Shown: piece by piece, positions 26,045 through 34,915 of the stretch
How positions within the stretch are numbered: position 1 is the first letter of the stretch
Layout: every line of letters begins with the position of its first letter
DNA from: Haloarcula japonica DSM 6131
GTDB taxonomy: Archaea; Halobacteriota; Halobacteria; Halobacteriales; Haloarculaceae
Assembly: GCF_000336635.1 (NCBI RefSeq)
Contig: NZ_AOLY01000009.1
Location: 111,199-175,198, forward strand
Length of the DNA stretch: 64,000 nt
Direction: 5' to 3'
Position numbers and translations under genes: made by a program
The notes under the pieces: model-generated
The model's input: only the letters and a program-made list of their open reading frames with translations
The model's database searches: none
Told to the model about the DNA's origin: nothing

Positions 26045-26725
26045 ATGCCACGCGATTCCTATCAGGAGGGACTGAACTCGCTCCGCGAGGATGTCCTTTA
26101 TATGTCAGAGATCGTCCTCGAGCGGCTCCGGCTCGGTCTGGACGCACTCGAACAAAAAGACGAGGAGATGGCTCGGGAAGTCATCGAGGGTGACCACGAG
26201 ATCAATCAGCTGTATCTCGACCTCGAACAGGACTGTATCGACCTGCTGGCGCTGCAACAGCCGGTCGCGTCCGACCTCCGCTTTATCGCCGCGTCGTTCA
26301 AGATCATCACCGACCTCGAACGGATCGGTGACCTCGCAACGAACCTCGGCGAGTACTCGCTCACTGCTGAACGCGACGTGTTCCCCGAGGTCGACATTCA
26401 GGATGTCGCCGACGTCACCATCGAGATGGTCGAAAACGCCATGGAAGCCTACAGCGATCAGGATGCCGACCAGTGCTATACCATCGCTGACATCGACGAC
26501 GAGGTCGACGAACGGTGTGAGGCGGCCTCCGAGACGGTCGTGCGCGACCTCATCGAGCGCGAGATCGACGCCGACTCCAGTGAAGCCGAGATCGAGCAAC
26601 TGATGGCCGACGTGTCGCGGCTCCTGCTGACGATTCGTGACATCGAGCGCGTTGGGGACCACGCTGTCAACATCGCCGCGCGGACGTTGTACATGGTCGA
26701 GAACGACGACGACCTCATCTACTGA
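26045..26725 (+). CDS. phoU: Phosphate uptake regulator PhoU
   Basis: The protein is 226 residues from ATG 26045 (MPRDSYQEGLNSLREDV). It has two three-helix PhoU repeats, each with the family's metal-binding pattern: ITDLERIGDLATNL in the first and IRDIERVGDHAVNIA in the second. PhoU proteins damp phosphate transport through PstB and a sensor kinase in bacteria. In archaea the partner is uncertain. It is not beside pstSCAB, which has its own AbrB-PhoU protein at 45216. Closeness to trkA may point to a role in ion transport control. A T-run and strong palindromes follow the stop. Confidence 0.9.
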   Translation: MPRDSYQEGLNSLREDVLYMSEIVLERLRLGLDALEQKDEEMAREVIEGDHEINQLYLDLEQDCIDLLALQQPVASDLRFIAASFKIITDLERIGDLATNLGEYSLTAERDVFPEVDIQDVADVTIEMVENAMEAYSDQDADQCYTIADIDDEVDERCEAASETVVRDLIEREIDADSSEAEIEQLMADVSRLLLTIRDIERVGDHAVNIAARTLYMVENDDDLIY

Positions 26726-26726
26726 A

Positions 26727-26843
26727 CCTTTTTCCTCGTTGGGTTCGCGCTACGCGCGAACCGCGCCTCGAAAAACGTTCATGAAAAAGGCCGAGCACGG
26801 CACGCCGTGCTCGGTGAAACCGCGCTCGCTCCGCTTGCGCGGT
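26727..26843. repeat. Cluster of nested palindromes (REP-like)
   Basis: Three perfect inverted repeats lie in 117 bases: GGTTCGCGC pairs with GCGCGAACC at 26742-26762 (3-base loop), CCGAGCACGGC pairs with GCCGTGCTCGG at 26791-26814 (2-base loop), and ACCGCGC pairs with GCGCGGT at 26819-26843. An outer pair CCTTTTTC (26727-26734) and GAAAAAGG (26783-26790) encloses the first hairpin. The cluster sits between convergent phoU and radB and could end transcription from both sides. The rest of the gap to 27014 is GC-rich, with further short palindromes and no gene. Confidence 0.65.
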
Positions 26844-27014
26844 ATGCATCAACTGCGAACCATAGCAGCACAAAACCGCGACAACCACTCGCCTCCCCAG
26901 CCGACTGCGTTGCTCGGCTCGTTTCGCTCGCCTGTGCGACTCGTCCCTCGCGCTTGCGACGCGGCCGTCGCCGCGACGGCGCGCGCCCAACAGCGGACCC
27001 TCTCAACCAAAATC

Positions 27015-27725
27015 TTACTGCGGCGTTTCGGGCGTGTCGTCGCCCACAAGGCCCGAGTCGGTGATGCGGAACTGGGCCGTATCACCGGCCGGTTTGGCGC
27101 GGTGTTTCTCCAAGGTCGCGCGCCGGTTGCCGCCGCGGAACCGGTCCAACCGGACGATAGCGCCCGACCAGTGGTTCAGGGTGTGGCCGCCAAGCGCCGT
27201 CGAGCGGTCGCTGTCCGGGTCGGTAAACACCTGATTCGTGTATAGGACGGCGATGTCGTGTTTGCGGGCCAGCGAGAGCAGGTGGGTTATCTGGCGGGCC
27301 ACGTCCCGCAGCGTCTCGCCGCCGTCCTCGTCGTCCCGGCGGAGCCGGTAGAACCCGGTTGCACTGTCGAGGACGATGAGTTCGACCTCGGCGGCGAACT
27401 CGGCGGCGTCCTGAACGGCCTCGGCCTGCTCATCGTAGTCAAGTGCCTCGGTGATGATGAGCCGGCCGGCGAGGTCGTCCACGGTCTGGGCGGTCCCGCG
27501 TGCACGGCCGCTGGCGACTTGTTCCATGCGGTCGGCCGAGAGGCCCTCGGTGTCGATGTACAGCGCCGCGTCGCCGGCAGCGGCGACTTCCATCACTGCC
27601 GACAGCGCGAAATTGGTCTTCCCGGCCGCTGGCGGGCCGTACACCTGCGTGACCGCGCCGCGTTCCAGCCCACCACCCAGAAGATCGTCGATTGCGTCAC
27701 ACCCGGTCGGGACGTACTCGCTCAC
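27015..27725 (-). CDS. radB: DNA repair and recombination protein RadB
   Basis: The 236-residue protein is a RecA/RadA paralogue with only the core ATPase domain. The Walker A loop is YGPPAAGKTN and the Walker B strand is VELIVLDSATGF. It lacks the N-terminal helix-hairpin-helix domain of RadA, which is the defining difference. RadB is a recombination mediator thought to help RadA load on single-stranded DNA. Length matches euryarchaeal RadB. It is convergent with phoU across the palindromic cluster; the gene to its right (27765) is on the same strand, 39 bases away. Confidence 0.93.
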   Translation of the reverse strand: MSEYVPTGCDAIDDLLGGGLERGAVTQVYGPPAAGKTNFALSAVMEVAAAGDAALYIDTEGLSADRMEQVASGRARGTAQTVDDLAGRLIITEALDYDEQAEAVQDAAEFAAEVELIVLDSATGFYRLRRDDEDGGETLRDVARQITHLLSLARKHDIAVLYTNQVFTDPDSDRSTALGGHTLNHWSGAIVRLDRFRGGNRRATLEKHRAKPAGDTAQFRITDSGLVGDDTPETPQ

Positions 27726-27764
27726 GACGGGGGGTTAGTCAGGTTCGGATAAAAACGCTCGCAC

Positions 27765-28646
27765 CTACGCCGCCGAGAGATAGCGGGCCAGAGCGGCCGC
27801 AACCACGTCGGGGTCGTCCAAGTCGTCGAGCGCGAACCGATCATCGAACCACCATGACCGGTGGACGACCAGCGCGTCCGTAGTGCGGGTATAGCCCGTA
27901 TATCGCTCCCACGGGAGCAGGCGTCTGGCGACGGGCAGTCGCTGTTCTAGCCCCTCGGCGGTGACGGCGTACTCTCTGGGCTGGGTCTGCATGAATATCC
28001 CTATCCCTACCGGAAACAGTATCTGTGCGAACGTCAGTGGCCAGAGCTCCGGTGTGACGTACACCGAGGCGAACCCGGCGACACCGACCGCCCACAGCGG
28101 CAGTACCAGGGCCAACAGGCGGTTCCGTGCCGCCTCGGGCCAGCCGGCGGTGAACACACAGTGGCGCTCGCTATCCGCGAGGTGGGTGTCGGTGTATCGC
28201 GTACGAGCCATCACACCTAACACGCTCCCGAGAGCCATCGCGCCCATCCCCGAGAACATGGCGAGTACGCCGACAACACCGGCCCAGTCGAGTGAGAGCA
28301 GGCCTGTGAAGGCATACCCCAGACTGACAAGTCCCGGAACCCAGCGAGTCCGTGTCGCTCCAAGACGACGAGGGAGGCTCCCGAACCGCTCAGTCGTCCA
28401 CCAGCCGACCCCAGTTGCGACAGCGACCATCGCGATCACCGTTCCGTATAATACGGCTGCGTCCCCGGAGACGAGACGGGCGACGGCGAAGACAGTCGGC
28501 GCTATCGCCAGCAGCGCGACGTAGAGACCGATGACGAGAGCGAAAAGCGGTCCCCCGATGGCTCCGCGGTGGTCTCGACGGTGGAGGGCGGCATATCGCC
28601 ACAATGTCCACGCTCGGACAAAACTCTCCGGGGCCGGAGGCCACAA
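27765..28646 (-). CDS. Conserved membrane protein of unknown function
   Basis: The 293-residue protein has six or so hydrophobic helices (for example PLFALVIGLYVALLAIAPTV, VLYGTVIAMVAVATGVGWW and LLALVLPLWAVGVAGF) and a polar C-terminal domain of about 70 residues ending in ALARYLSAA. From ATG 28646 its first codons overlap the divergent gene at 28604 by 43 bases, so the true start may lie further in. No transport or enzyme motif was recognised. It is in tandem with radB on the minus strand; no functional tie is evident. Confidence 0.7.
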   Translation of the reverse strand: MWPPAPESFVRAWTLWRYAALHRRDHRGAIGGPLFALVIGLYVALLAIAPTVFAVARLVSGDAAVLYGTVIAMVAVATGVGWWTTERFGSLPRRLGATRTRWVPGLVSLGYAFTGLLSLDWAGVVGVLAMFSGMGAMALGSVLGVMARTRYTDTHLADSERHCVFTAGWPEAARNRLLALVLPLWAVGVAGFASVYVTPELWPLTFAQILFPVGIGIFMQTQPREYAVTAEGLEQRLPVARRLLPWERYTGYTRTTDALVVHRSWWFDDRFALDDLDDPDVVAAALARYLSAA

Positions 28647-29446
28647 CGGTAAGTAGACACCGGACCAAGCGCCGGCCAGTGATAGTCGTCGCTACCGAGG
28701 ACTTCGAAGTGTACCACGGCGTCGTCAACGAGCTACGCGACCGTGGCGTGGCGTTCACGACTATCGAACCGGGCGACGAATGGCCCGAGGAGGCGGATGT
28801 CGCGGTCATCGCGGCCGGGGAATCGGTCGAAATCCCCGATGGCGTAGATCTCGTGCAGGCGGACCCGGACGCGCCGCGTCGAGCCGTCGAAACTGTCATC
28901 TCGACACTCCGGGGTGGTGACGGTCGCACCGTCATCGGTATCGACCCCGGTGAGCGACCGGGCGTCGCGATTCTCCACGGCGACATGGTTGTCGCGGCGT
29001 TTCAGGTGCCCGCGGCGGAAATCACCGAAATCGTCCGCGAGGAAGTCGAGGACGCTGTCGACCCGGTCGTTCGCATCGGCGACGGCGCGCGACTCGTCGG
29101 CGCGCGCATCATCGACGAGATCCAGTCTGTGCCGGTAGAACTGGTCGACGAAACGGGGACGACGCCGTACCTCGGCTCCGGCGCGCGCGGGATGGGTGAC
29201 GTACTGGCCGCGGTCAACATTGCCCGGCTCGACGGCGAGGAAATCGAGAGCCGAACCATCGAGCCCACGGCCGGCGAACTCCAGAAAATCAAGGACCGCT
29301 CGCGGGAGGCAAGCGAGACGAACCGGGCGATCAGCGAGGATCTCGCCCGACAAGTCGCGACCGGTGCGCTCACCGTCGAGGAAGCGCTGGCGGAACACGA
29401 CAGGGACAGTCCGACCGACGACGAGGGCGAACCCGACACCGGATAG
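28604..29446 (+). CDS. RuvC/RNase H-fold protein of unknown function
   Basis: The 280-residue protein has a first domain (residues about 25-100) with VIVVATEDFEVYHGVV and an EEADVAVIAAGE strand. A second domain opens with VIGIDPGERPGVAIL, the beta1 D-x-G motif of RuvC-like resolvases. GMGDVLAAVNIA near residue 200 resembles the closing acidic helix (D-x-x-A-A-x-x-I-A) of that fold. The helical tail (SREASETNRAISEDLARQV) is polar. It might cut branched DNA; the idea rests on fold motifs only. It is divergent from the membrane protein gene and convergent with larC. Confidence 0.72.
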   Translation: MSTLGQNSPGPEATTVSRHRTKRRPVIVVATEDFEVYHGVVNELRDRGVAFTTIEPGDEWPEEADVAVIAAGESVEIPDGVDLVQADPDAPRRAVETVISTLRGGDGRTVIGIDPGERPGVAILHGDMVVAAFQVPAAEITEIVREEVEDAVDPVVRIGDGARLVGARIIDEIQSVPVELVDETGTTPYLGSGARGMGDVLAAVNIARLDGEEIESRTIEPTAGELQKIKDRSREASETNRAISEDLARQVATGALTVEEALAEHDRDSPTDDEGEPDTG

Positions 29447-29448
29447 CG

Positions 29449-30780
29449 CTACTCTCGGACCATCCGTTCGGCCCGCCGCTGGATTTCGCGAACGGGGAGA
29501 TCAGTGGCGTCCGCGACCGCCGCGGCGTCGTCGTACTCCGTGCTCACGTCGAACACCGTGCCGTCGGTGTCGCTTGCAATCTTGACCGTTACCTCGAACT
29601 GTTCGCCGTCAACGGAGAGCACAACTGTCTCGTACTCCCGGTCGGCAACCCAGCGGTGGCCGGCCCCGGACTCGCGCACGCCGAGTGTGCCGGTCGCTTC
29701 GGCGAGGCGGCGCGCGACCCGCTCAGCCTCTTCCGGCTTACAGATGACCTTCACGATGTGGCCGGGCCGGGACTTCTTCATCGTCGTCGGCACTATCGAT
29801 ACGTCGCGAGCGCCGACGTCCGGGAGCGTGCGCTGGAGGTCGCCCAGCACCTCCGGCGAAACGTCGTCGACGTTCGTTTCGAGGACCGTGATTTCGTCGC
29901 GGCGGAGCTGCCCCGCGCCGTCGCCGACCAGCGCCCGCAGGACGTTAGGGCGGTCGTCGAGATCCCAGCCGCCAGCACCGTAGCCCGACGCCTCGACATC
30001 GAGCGACGGCAGCGATTCGGTCCCCTCCGCGATGTGGGCGAGAATCGCCGCACCGGTCGGCGTCACCAGTTCCCTGTCGATGGGACCGCCCTGCAGAGAC
30101 CAGTCGGCTTGCTCCGCGATTTCGACCACTGCGGGGGTCGGGACCGGATAGGTGCCGTGGCTCATCTCGACGGTGCCGCCACCGGTCGACAGCGGCGTCG
30201 TCACGACCCGGTCGACGTCGAGGTCGTCCAGCAGGAGGCAGGCCCCGACGATGTCAGCGATGGCGTCGTCGGCCCCGACCTCGTGGAAGTGCGTGCCGTC
30301 GAGGTCCGTCCCGTGGACCGACGCCTCGGCCTCGCCGAGTATCTCAAAGATCGCCAGTGCGTCCGCGCTGACGGCCTTCGGGAGGTCCATCCCTTCAACG
30401 AGCTCGACGACCTCGGCGTATGTTCGGCTCGGCCCGTGGCCCTCGGCGTGGGTGTGGTCATGGTCGCCGTGGGCGTGGGAATGTGCGTCGTCGTCCTTGG
30501 TGTGGCCGTGCCCCTCGTCATGGTCGTGGGAGTGAGAACCCGAGTGATCGTCGTGAGCGTGGTCGTGAGATCCATCGGCGTCGCTAGCAGCGTCGGTCAG
30601 CAGTACGTCGACGCGTGTTGCAGCAATCCCGCAGCGGTCAACCTCGGAAGCGGCGTACTCGATGTCCAGCGCGTCCTCGACCGGCGACAGGGCCTCGCGG
30701 TCGGCCCCGGCGGCCAGTAGTGCCCCCAACAGCATGTCGCCGGCGGCACCCATCCGGCCGTCAAAAGCGAGTGTTCGCAT
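29449..30780 (-). CDS. larC: Nickel-pincer cofactor biosynthesis protein LarC
   Basis: The 443-residue protein starts MRTLAFDGRMGAAGDMLLGALL, the LarC N-terminal signature. A histidine- and aspartate-rich insert at about residues 71-117 (HDHAHDDHSGSHSHDHDEGH) would bind nickel. The C-terminal half contains ETNVDDVSPEVLG and KKSRPGHIVKVICKPE. LarC inserts nickel into the pyridinium dithiocarboxylate pincer cofactor used by lactate racemase-type enzymes. In some bacteria it is made by programmed frameshifting of larC1 and larC2; here it is one continuous frame. No larA, larB or larE is next to it. It ends two bases from the convergent RuvC-fold gene. Confidence 0.92.
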   Translation of the reverse strand: MRTLAFDGRMGAAGDMLLGALLAAGADREALSPVEDALDIEYAASEVDRCGIAATRVDVLLTDAASDADGSHDHAHDDHSGSHSHDHDEGHGHTKDDDAHSHAHGDHDHTHAEGHGPSRTYAEVVELVEGMDLPKAVSADALAIFEILGEAEASVHGTDLDGTHFHEVGADDAIADIVGACLLLDDLDVDRVVTTPLSTGGGTVEMSHGTYPVPTPAVVEIAEQADWSLQGGPIDRELVTPTGAAILAHIAEGTESLPSLDVEASGYGAGGWDLDDRPNVLRALVGDGAGQLRRDEITVLETNVDDVSPEVLGDLQRTLPDVGARDVSIVPTTMKKSRPGHIVKVICKPEEAERVARRLAEATGTLGVRESGAGHRWVADREYETVVLSVDGEQFEVTVKIASDTDGTVFDVSTEYDDAAAVADATDLPVREIQRRAERMVRE

Positions 30781-30854
30781 ACACGGGGCGTCGCGCCCCG
30801 CGAGTAAAAGCCCTCATACTACGGTTCCATCCGGGCGTCGCGACGACCGACGGA

Positions 30855-31271
30855 TCAGGTCTGGCGGACGATATGGATATCGTAGGACTCGCCGTCCGTG
30901 ACTTCGCCGATGGGGACCACGATGTCTTCGGTGTCGTCGCTGCCGAGGAACACGACGCTGGCGTCAACATCGCGGGCGGTCTGTCTGATCGTCGTCGACA
31001 GTTCGCTGGTGGAGTGGGCGCTCACGTCGTCGTAGCGGAGTTCGGAGTCGTCGGTCGCCTCCTCGATCTTGCGTCGGAGGTCGTCCGCGGCGGTTTCGGC
31101 GGCGAAGTCTTCGGTCGGGTCGACGCGGCGGCGGCGCTCGGCGTAGTCGGCCCCGGTCGGGATGAACGCGACGGCGACGACATCCTCGTCGAGGGCCGCG
31201 GCGTAGGAAACGGCACGGTCGAGCGCGGCGTCCGCGAGCGGTGATCCGTCGAAGGGAACGAGAAATACCAT
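30855..31271 (-). CDS. Universal stress protein, UspA family
   Basis: The protein is 138 residues from ATG 31271 (MVFLVPFDGSPLADAALDRA). It has the Rossmann-like UspA fold: a first strand ending in FDGS, DVVAVAFIP, then VDASVVFLGSDDTED and a final strand YDIHIVRQT. The usual ATP-binding G-x2-G-x9-G-S/T motif is not intact near the C-terminus, so it is probably a non-nucleotide-binding type. It is divergent from the CDC48 gene with 200 bases between. The role is unspecified stress response. Confidence 0.85.
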   Translation of the reverse strand: MVFLVPFDGSPLADAALDRAVSYAAALDEDVVAVAFIPTGADYAERRRRVDPTEDFAAETAADDLRRKIEEATDDSELRYDDVSAHSTSELSTTIRQTARDVDASVVFLGSDDTEDIVVPIGEVTDGESYDIHIVRQT

Positions 31272-31471
31272 ATCGGCGCTATCGCGTCCAGCCTTATGAA
31301 ACGCGGCGATGGCGGCAGCCTGTGTTACCGCCACCCCGGCCGGAGGATATTAGCCCCTGATATGCGGTGTGTTATTAGGTGTCATATAAACCCGTCGCCG
31401 TGCGTCTTGCCCGCCGGTAGCATAAAGCATATCTCCGGGGCTACCCGAGTTCGTTGTAAGCAGGCTCTACT

Positions 31472-33697
31472 ATGAACGAAGTCCAATTGGAAGTGGCGAA
31501 AGCGTACCCGAACGACTCGGGGCGCGGTATCGCCAGACTCGATCCCGACACGTTGTTGCACCTCAAGCTCTCTCCCGGCGACATCATCGAGATCGAAGGG
31601 AGCGACACGACCGCGGCCAAGGTGTGGCGGGCCGACCGGCAGGACTGGAACACTGACACCGTCCGCATCGACGGCTTCACGCGACAGAACGCCGACGTGG
31701 GCATCGGCGAGCGCGTCACCATCCGGAAGGCTGAGGCCGAGAAAGCCGACAAGCTCGTCCTCGCGCCGCCGGAGGAAGCGTCCGTCCAGTTCGGCTCCGA
31801 CGCCGCCGGCATGGTCAAACGACAGATACTGAAGCGGCCGGTCGTCGAGCGCGACATCGTTCCGGTGATGTCCTCGACGAACCACCCGTTCATGCGCTCG
31901 CCTGGACAGGCTATCCCGCTCATCGCCGTCGAGACCGAGCCCGAGGGTGTCTGTCTCATCACCGAGGACACCGAGGTGGAACTCCGCGAGGAACCGATCT
32001 CCGGCTTCGAGAAGACCGGCGGCGGTATCACCTACGAGGACATCGGCGGCCTTCAGAACGAAATCCAGCGGGTGCGAGAGATGGTCGAGCTGCCGATGAA
32101 ACACCCCCAGATCTTCAAGAAGCTCGGCATCGAGCCGCCACAGGGGGTGTTGCTCCACGGGCCACCCGGCACCGGGAAGACGCTGCTTGCGAAGGCTGTC
32201 GCCAACGAGACATCCGCTAGCTTCTTCTCTATTGCCGGCCCCGAGATCATCTCGAAATACTACGGTGAGTCCGAACAGCAGTTACGCGAGATTTTCGAGG
32301 ACGCGAGCGAGGAATCGCCCTCGATCATCTTCATCGACGAGCTGGACTCCATCGCGCCCAAGCGCGAGGACGTGACCGGCGAGGTCGAGCGCCGCGTCGT
32401 CGCCCAACTACTGACGATGATGGACGGCCTCGAATCACGGGGCCAGGTCATTGTCATCGCCGCGACGAACCGCGTCGATAGCGTGGACCCGGCGCTCCGT
32501 CGTCCAGGCCGCTTCGACCGCGAAATCGAGATCGGCGTTCCGGACGAGGTCGGTCGGGAGGAAATCCTCCAGATCCATACCCGCGGGATGCCGCTGTCCG
32601 ACGACGTGAACCTCGCCAAGCTGGCGACGGACACGCACGGCTTCGTCGGGGCCGACATCGAGAGCCTGACCAAGGAAGCCGCGATGAAGGCGCTCCGGCG
32701 CTACCTCCCCGAAATCGACCTCGACGAAGAGGACATCCCGCCGAGCCTCATCGACCGGATGATAATCAAGCGGGACGACTTCAAGGGTGCACTCAACGAG
32801 GTGAGTCCATCGGCGATGCGGGAGGTGCTGGTCGAACTCCCGAAGATGTCCTGGGACAACGTCGGCGGCCTCAGCGGACCCAAAGAACAGGTCCAGGAGG
32901 CCGTCGAGTGGCCGATGAACTCCCCGGAGAAGTTCGAGCGCATGGGCGTGACGCCGCCGTCGGGGGTGTTGCTCTACGGCCCGCCCGGCACCGGGAAGAC
33001 GCTCATGGCGAAGGCCGTCGCCAACGAGACCGACGCGAACTTCATCTCGGTCCGTGGCCCGCAGCTGCTGAGCAAGTGGGTCGGCGAGAGCGAGAAGGCC
33101 ATCCGGCAGACGTTCCGGAAGGCCCGCCAGGTCGCCCCGACCATCATCTTCTTCGACGAACTCGACTCGCTGGCACCGGGTCGGGGCGGCGAGATGGGGT
33201 CGAACGTCTCCGAACGTGTCGTCAATCAGCTCCTGACCGAACTCGACGGGCTCGAAGAGATGGAGGACGTGATGGTCATCGGCGCGACCAACCGGCCGGA
33301 CATGATCGACCCGGCGCTGATCCGTTCGGGTCGATTCGACCGGCTGGTGATGATCGGCGAGCCCGATATCGAGGGCCGCGAGCAGATCCTGAAGATCCAC
33401 ACGGACGACACGCCGCTGTCGCCCGATGTGAGCCTGCGCGAACTGGCCGAGGTCAGCGACGGGTTCGTCGGCTCGGACCTCGAATCCATCGCACGGGAGG
33501 CCGCCATCGAGGCGCTCCGCGAGGACGACGACGCGGAGGAAGTCGAGATGCGCCACTTCCGGCAGGCGATGGACAGCGTGCGTCCGACCATCACCGACGA
33601 CATCCGCGACTACTACGAGCAGATGGAAGAAGAGTTCAGAGGCGGCTCCAGCCCGCAGCGTCAGGCTGGAACCGGCGGCCGGATCGGCTTCCAGTAA
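31472..33697 (+). CDS. CDC48/VCP-like AAA ATPase
   Basis: The 741-residue protein has the double-psi-barrel N domain (residues 1-90, starting [17 protein letters not shown]) and then two AAA modules. Walker A lysines are K236 (GPPGTGKT) and K509 (GPPGTGKT). Walker B motifs are [14 protein letters not shown] in D1 and [15 protein letters not shown] in D2. Each module ends with the arginine-finger region ([21 protein letters not shown]). It forms hexamers that unfold or extract proteins, probably feeding the archaeal proteasome. The C-terminus is short and polar. Upstream, 31380-31390 is TA-rich (TCATATAAA) and is a likely promoter. Confidence 0.95.
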   Translation: MNEVQLEVAKAYPNDSGRGIARLDPDTLLHLKLSPGDIIEIEGSDTTAAKVWRADRQDWNTDTVRIDGFTRQNADVGIGERVTIRKAEAEKADKLVLAPPEEASVQFGSDAAGMVKRQILKRPVVERDIVPVMSSTNHPFMRSPGQAIPLIAVETEPEGVCLITEDTEVELREEPISGFEKTGGGITYEDIGGLQNEIQRVREMVELPMKHPQIFKKLGIEPPQGVLLHGPPGTGKTLLAKAVANETSASFFSIAGPEIISKYYGESEQQLREIFEDASEESPSIIFIDELDSIAPKREDVTGEVERRVVAQLLTMMDGLESRGQVIVIAATNRVDSVDPALRRPGRFDREIEIGVPDEVGREEILQIHTRGMPLSDDVNLAKLATDTHGFVGADIESLTKEAAMKALRRYLPEIDLDEEDIPPSLIDRMIIKRDDFKGALNEVSPSAMREVLVELPKMSWDNVGGLSGPKEQVQEAVEWPMNSPEKFERMGVTPPSGVLLYGPPGTGKTLMAKAVANETDANFISVRGPQLLSKWVGESEKAIRQTFRKARQVAPTIIFFDELDSLAPGRGGEMGSNVSERVVNQLLTELDGLEEMEDVMVIGATNRPDMIDPALIRSGRFDRLVMIGEPDIEGREQILKIHTDDTPLSPDVSLRELAEVSDGFVGSDLESIAREAAIEALREDDDAEEVEMRHFRQAMDSVRPTITDDIRDYYEQMEEEFRGGSSPQRQAGTGGRIGFQ

Positions 33698-33883
33698 CTC
33701 CGGCGTCCTCGGTTCCTGTTGCCCGCTGCGGTTCGAACACGGTTTTCATTGTCGTCGCGCTTCGGTAGCGGTGCATCTCCCGTAGCTGCACAATACCCGT
33801 GTATAATTATTAGATAAATTATAAAACCGGTGTTTGTTTCTCCTTTCGAAGCCCCCTTTCGGATGCCAAGTGTATGAGGGGTG

Positions 33884-34897
33884 ATGTCGAACACAAACCG
33901 CGTTTACCGGCTAGCGAAGCGCCCCGAAGGGACCCCCGACCACGATACGTTCGAGCTTTCCGAGGAAGAAATCCCGGAGCCGGGGCCCGGTGAGGTGCTC
34001 ATCAAGACGCTGTACCTCTCCGTCGATCCGTACATGCGCGACCGGATGCGCGACAGCGAATCGTATGCGGACCCGTGGGACGTGGGCGATGCGCTCAAGG
34101 GTGCCGTCGTCGGTGAGGTCGTCGAATCTAATGGCGCACGCTTCGACGAAGGCGATGTCGTCACCGGTGAGCTAGAGTGGGCGGAGTACGCCACAGCACC
34201 CGGACCGGTACTTACGGAGGTCAATCCGGAACTCGCACCGATTTCGACGGCACTCGGCGTTCTAGGGATGCCAGGCCTGACAGCGTACTTCGGCACGCGT
34301 GAAGTCGCACAGCCCTCGGCCGGGGACACCTTCGTCGTCACTGGAGCTGCCGGGGCCGTCGGCTCCGTGGCAGGACAACTCGCCAAGCTTCAGGGCGCAC
34401 GCGTCGTCGGCTTCGCCGGCTCCGACGAGAAGGTCTCGTTCCTCGAAGATGACCTCGGCTTCGACGCGGGCATCAACTACAAGACGACCGACGACTACCG
34501 GGCCGCGCTGGACGAGGCCGCGCCGGACGGTGTCGACGCTTACTTCGACAACGTCGGCGGACCGATCACCGACGCGGTGTTCACCCGACTCAACACCGAT
34601 GCACGCGTCGCCGTCTGCGGACAGATTTCACTGTACAACAGCGAGGACGTTCCGATGGGGCCGCGCAAGCTGACACAGGTCATCCAGTCCCGTGCGACCG
34701 TCGAGGGCCTCCTCGTCTCCGACTTCGAGCCGCGGTTCGAGGAAGCGACGAAGCAGCTCGGTCAGTGGGTCGCCTCAGGCGACATCTCCTACCGAGAAAC
34801 CGTCACTGAAGGCATCGAGAACGCGCCCGACGCGTTCCTCGGGCTGTTCGAGGGTGAGAACATTGGCAAGCAACTCGTACAGGTCGCCGAGCGGTAG
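33884..34897 (+). CDS. NADP-dependent medium-chain oxidoreductase (zinc-independent MDR, alkenal/prostaglandin reductase type)
   Basis: The protein is 337 residues from ATG 33884; a GTG lies one codon earlier. The N-terminal catalytic domain has YLSVDPYMRDRM, the hallmark of the leukotriene B4 dehydrogenase/alkenal reductase branch. The coenzyme domain has VTGAAGAVGSVAGQLAKLQGARV (pieces VTGAAGAVGS and QLAKLQGARV). No zinc ligands are present. It likely reduces double bonds of enones or quinone-like compounds. It stands alone, and the upstream 160 bases include AT-rich TATAATTATTAG boxes near 33801-33814. Confidence 0.88.
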   Translation: MSNTNRVYRLAKRPEGTPDHDTFELSEEEIPEPGPGEVLIKTLYLSVDPYMRDRMRDSESYADPWDVGDALKGAVVGEVVESNGARFDEGDVVTGELEWAEYATAPGPVLTEVNPELAPISTALGVLGMPGLTAYFGTREVAQPSAGDTFVVTGAAGAVGSVAGQLAKLQGARVVGFAGSDEKVSFLEDDLGFDAGINYKTTDDYRAALDEAAPDGVDAYFDNVGGPITDAVFTRLNTDARVAVCGQISLYNSEDVPMGPRKLTQVIQSRATVEGLLVSDFEPRFEEATKQLGQWVASGDISYRETVTEGIENAPDAFLGLFEGENIGKQLVQVAER

Positions 34898-34915
34898 AAA
34901 AGAGCGACTATCCGG

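Noticed and set aside
29656-30720. A 354-codon open frame on the plus strand opposite larC
   Set aside because: It is the GC-driven shadow of larC, with arginine- and valine-rich sequence and no motifs.
32435-33556. A 373-codon open frame on the minus strand opposite the CDC48 gene
   Set aside because: Shadow of the AAA ATPase gene; the plus strand has both Walker modules.
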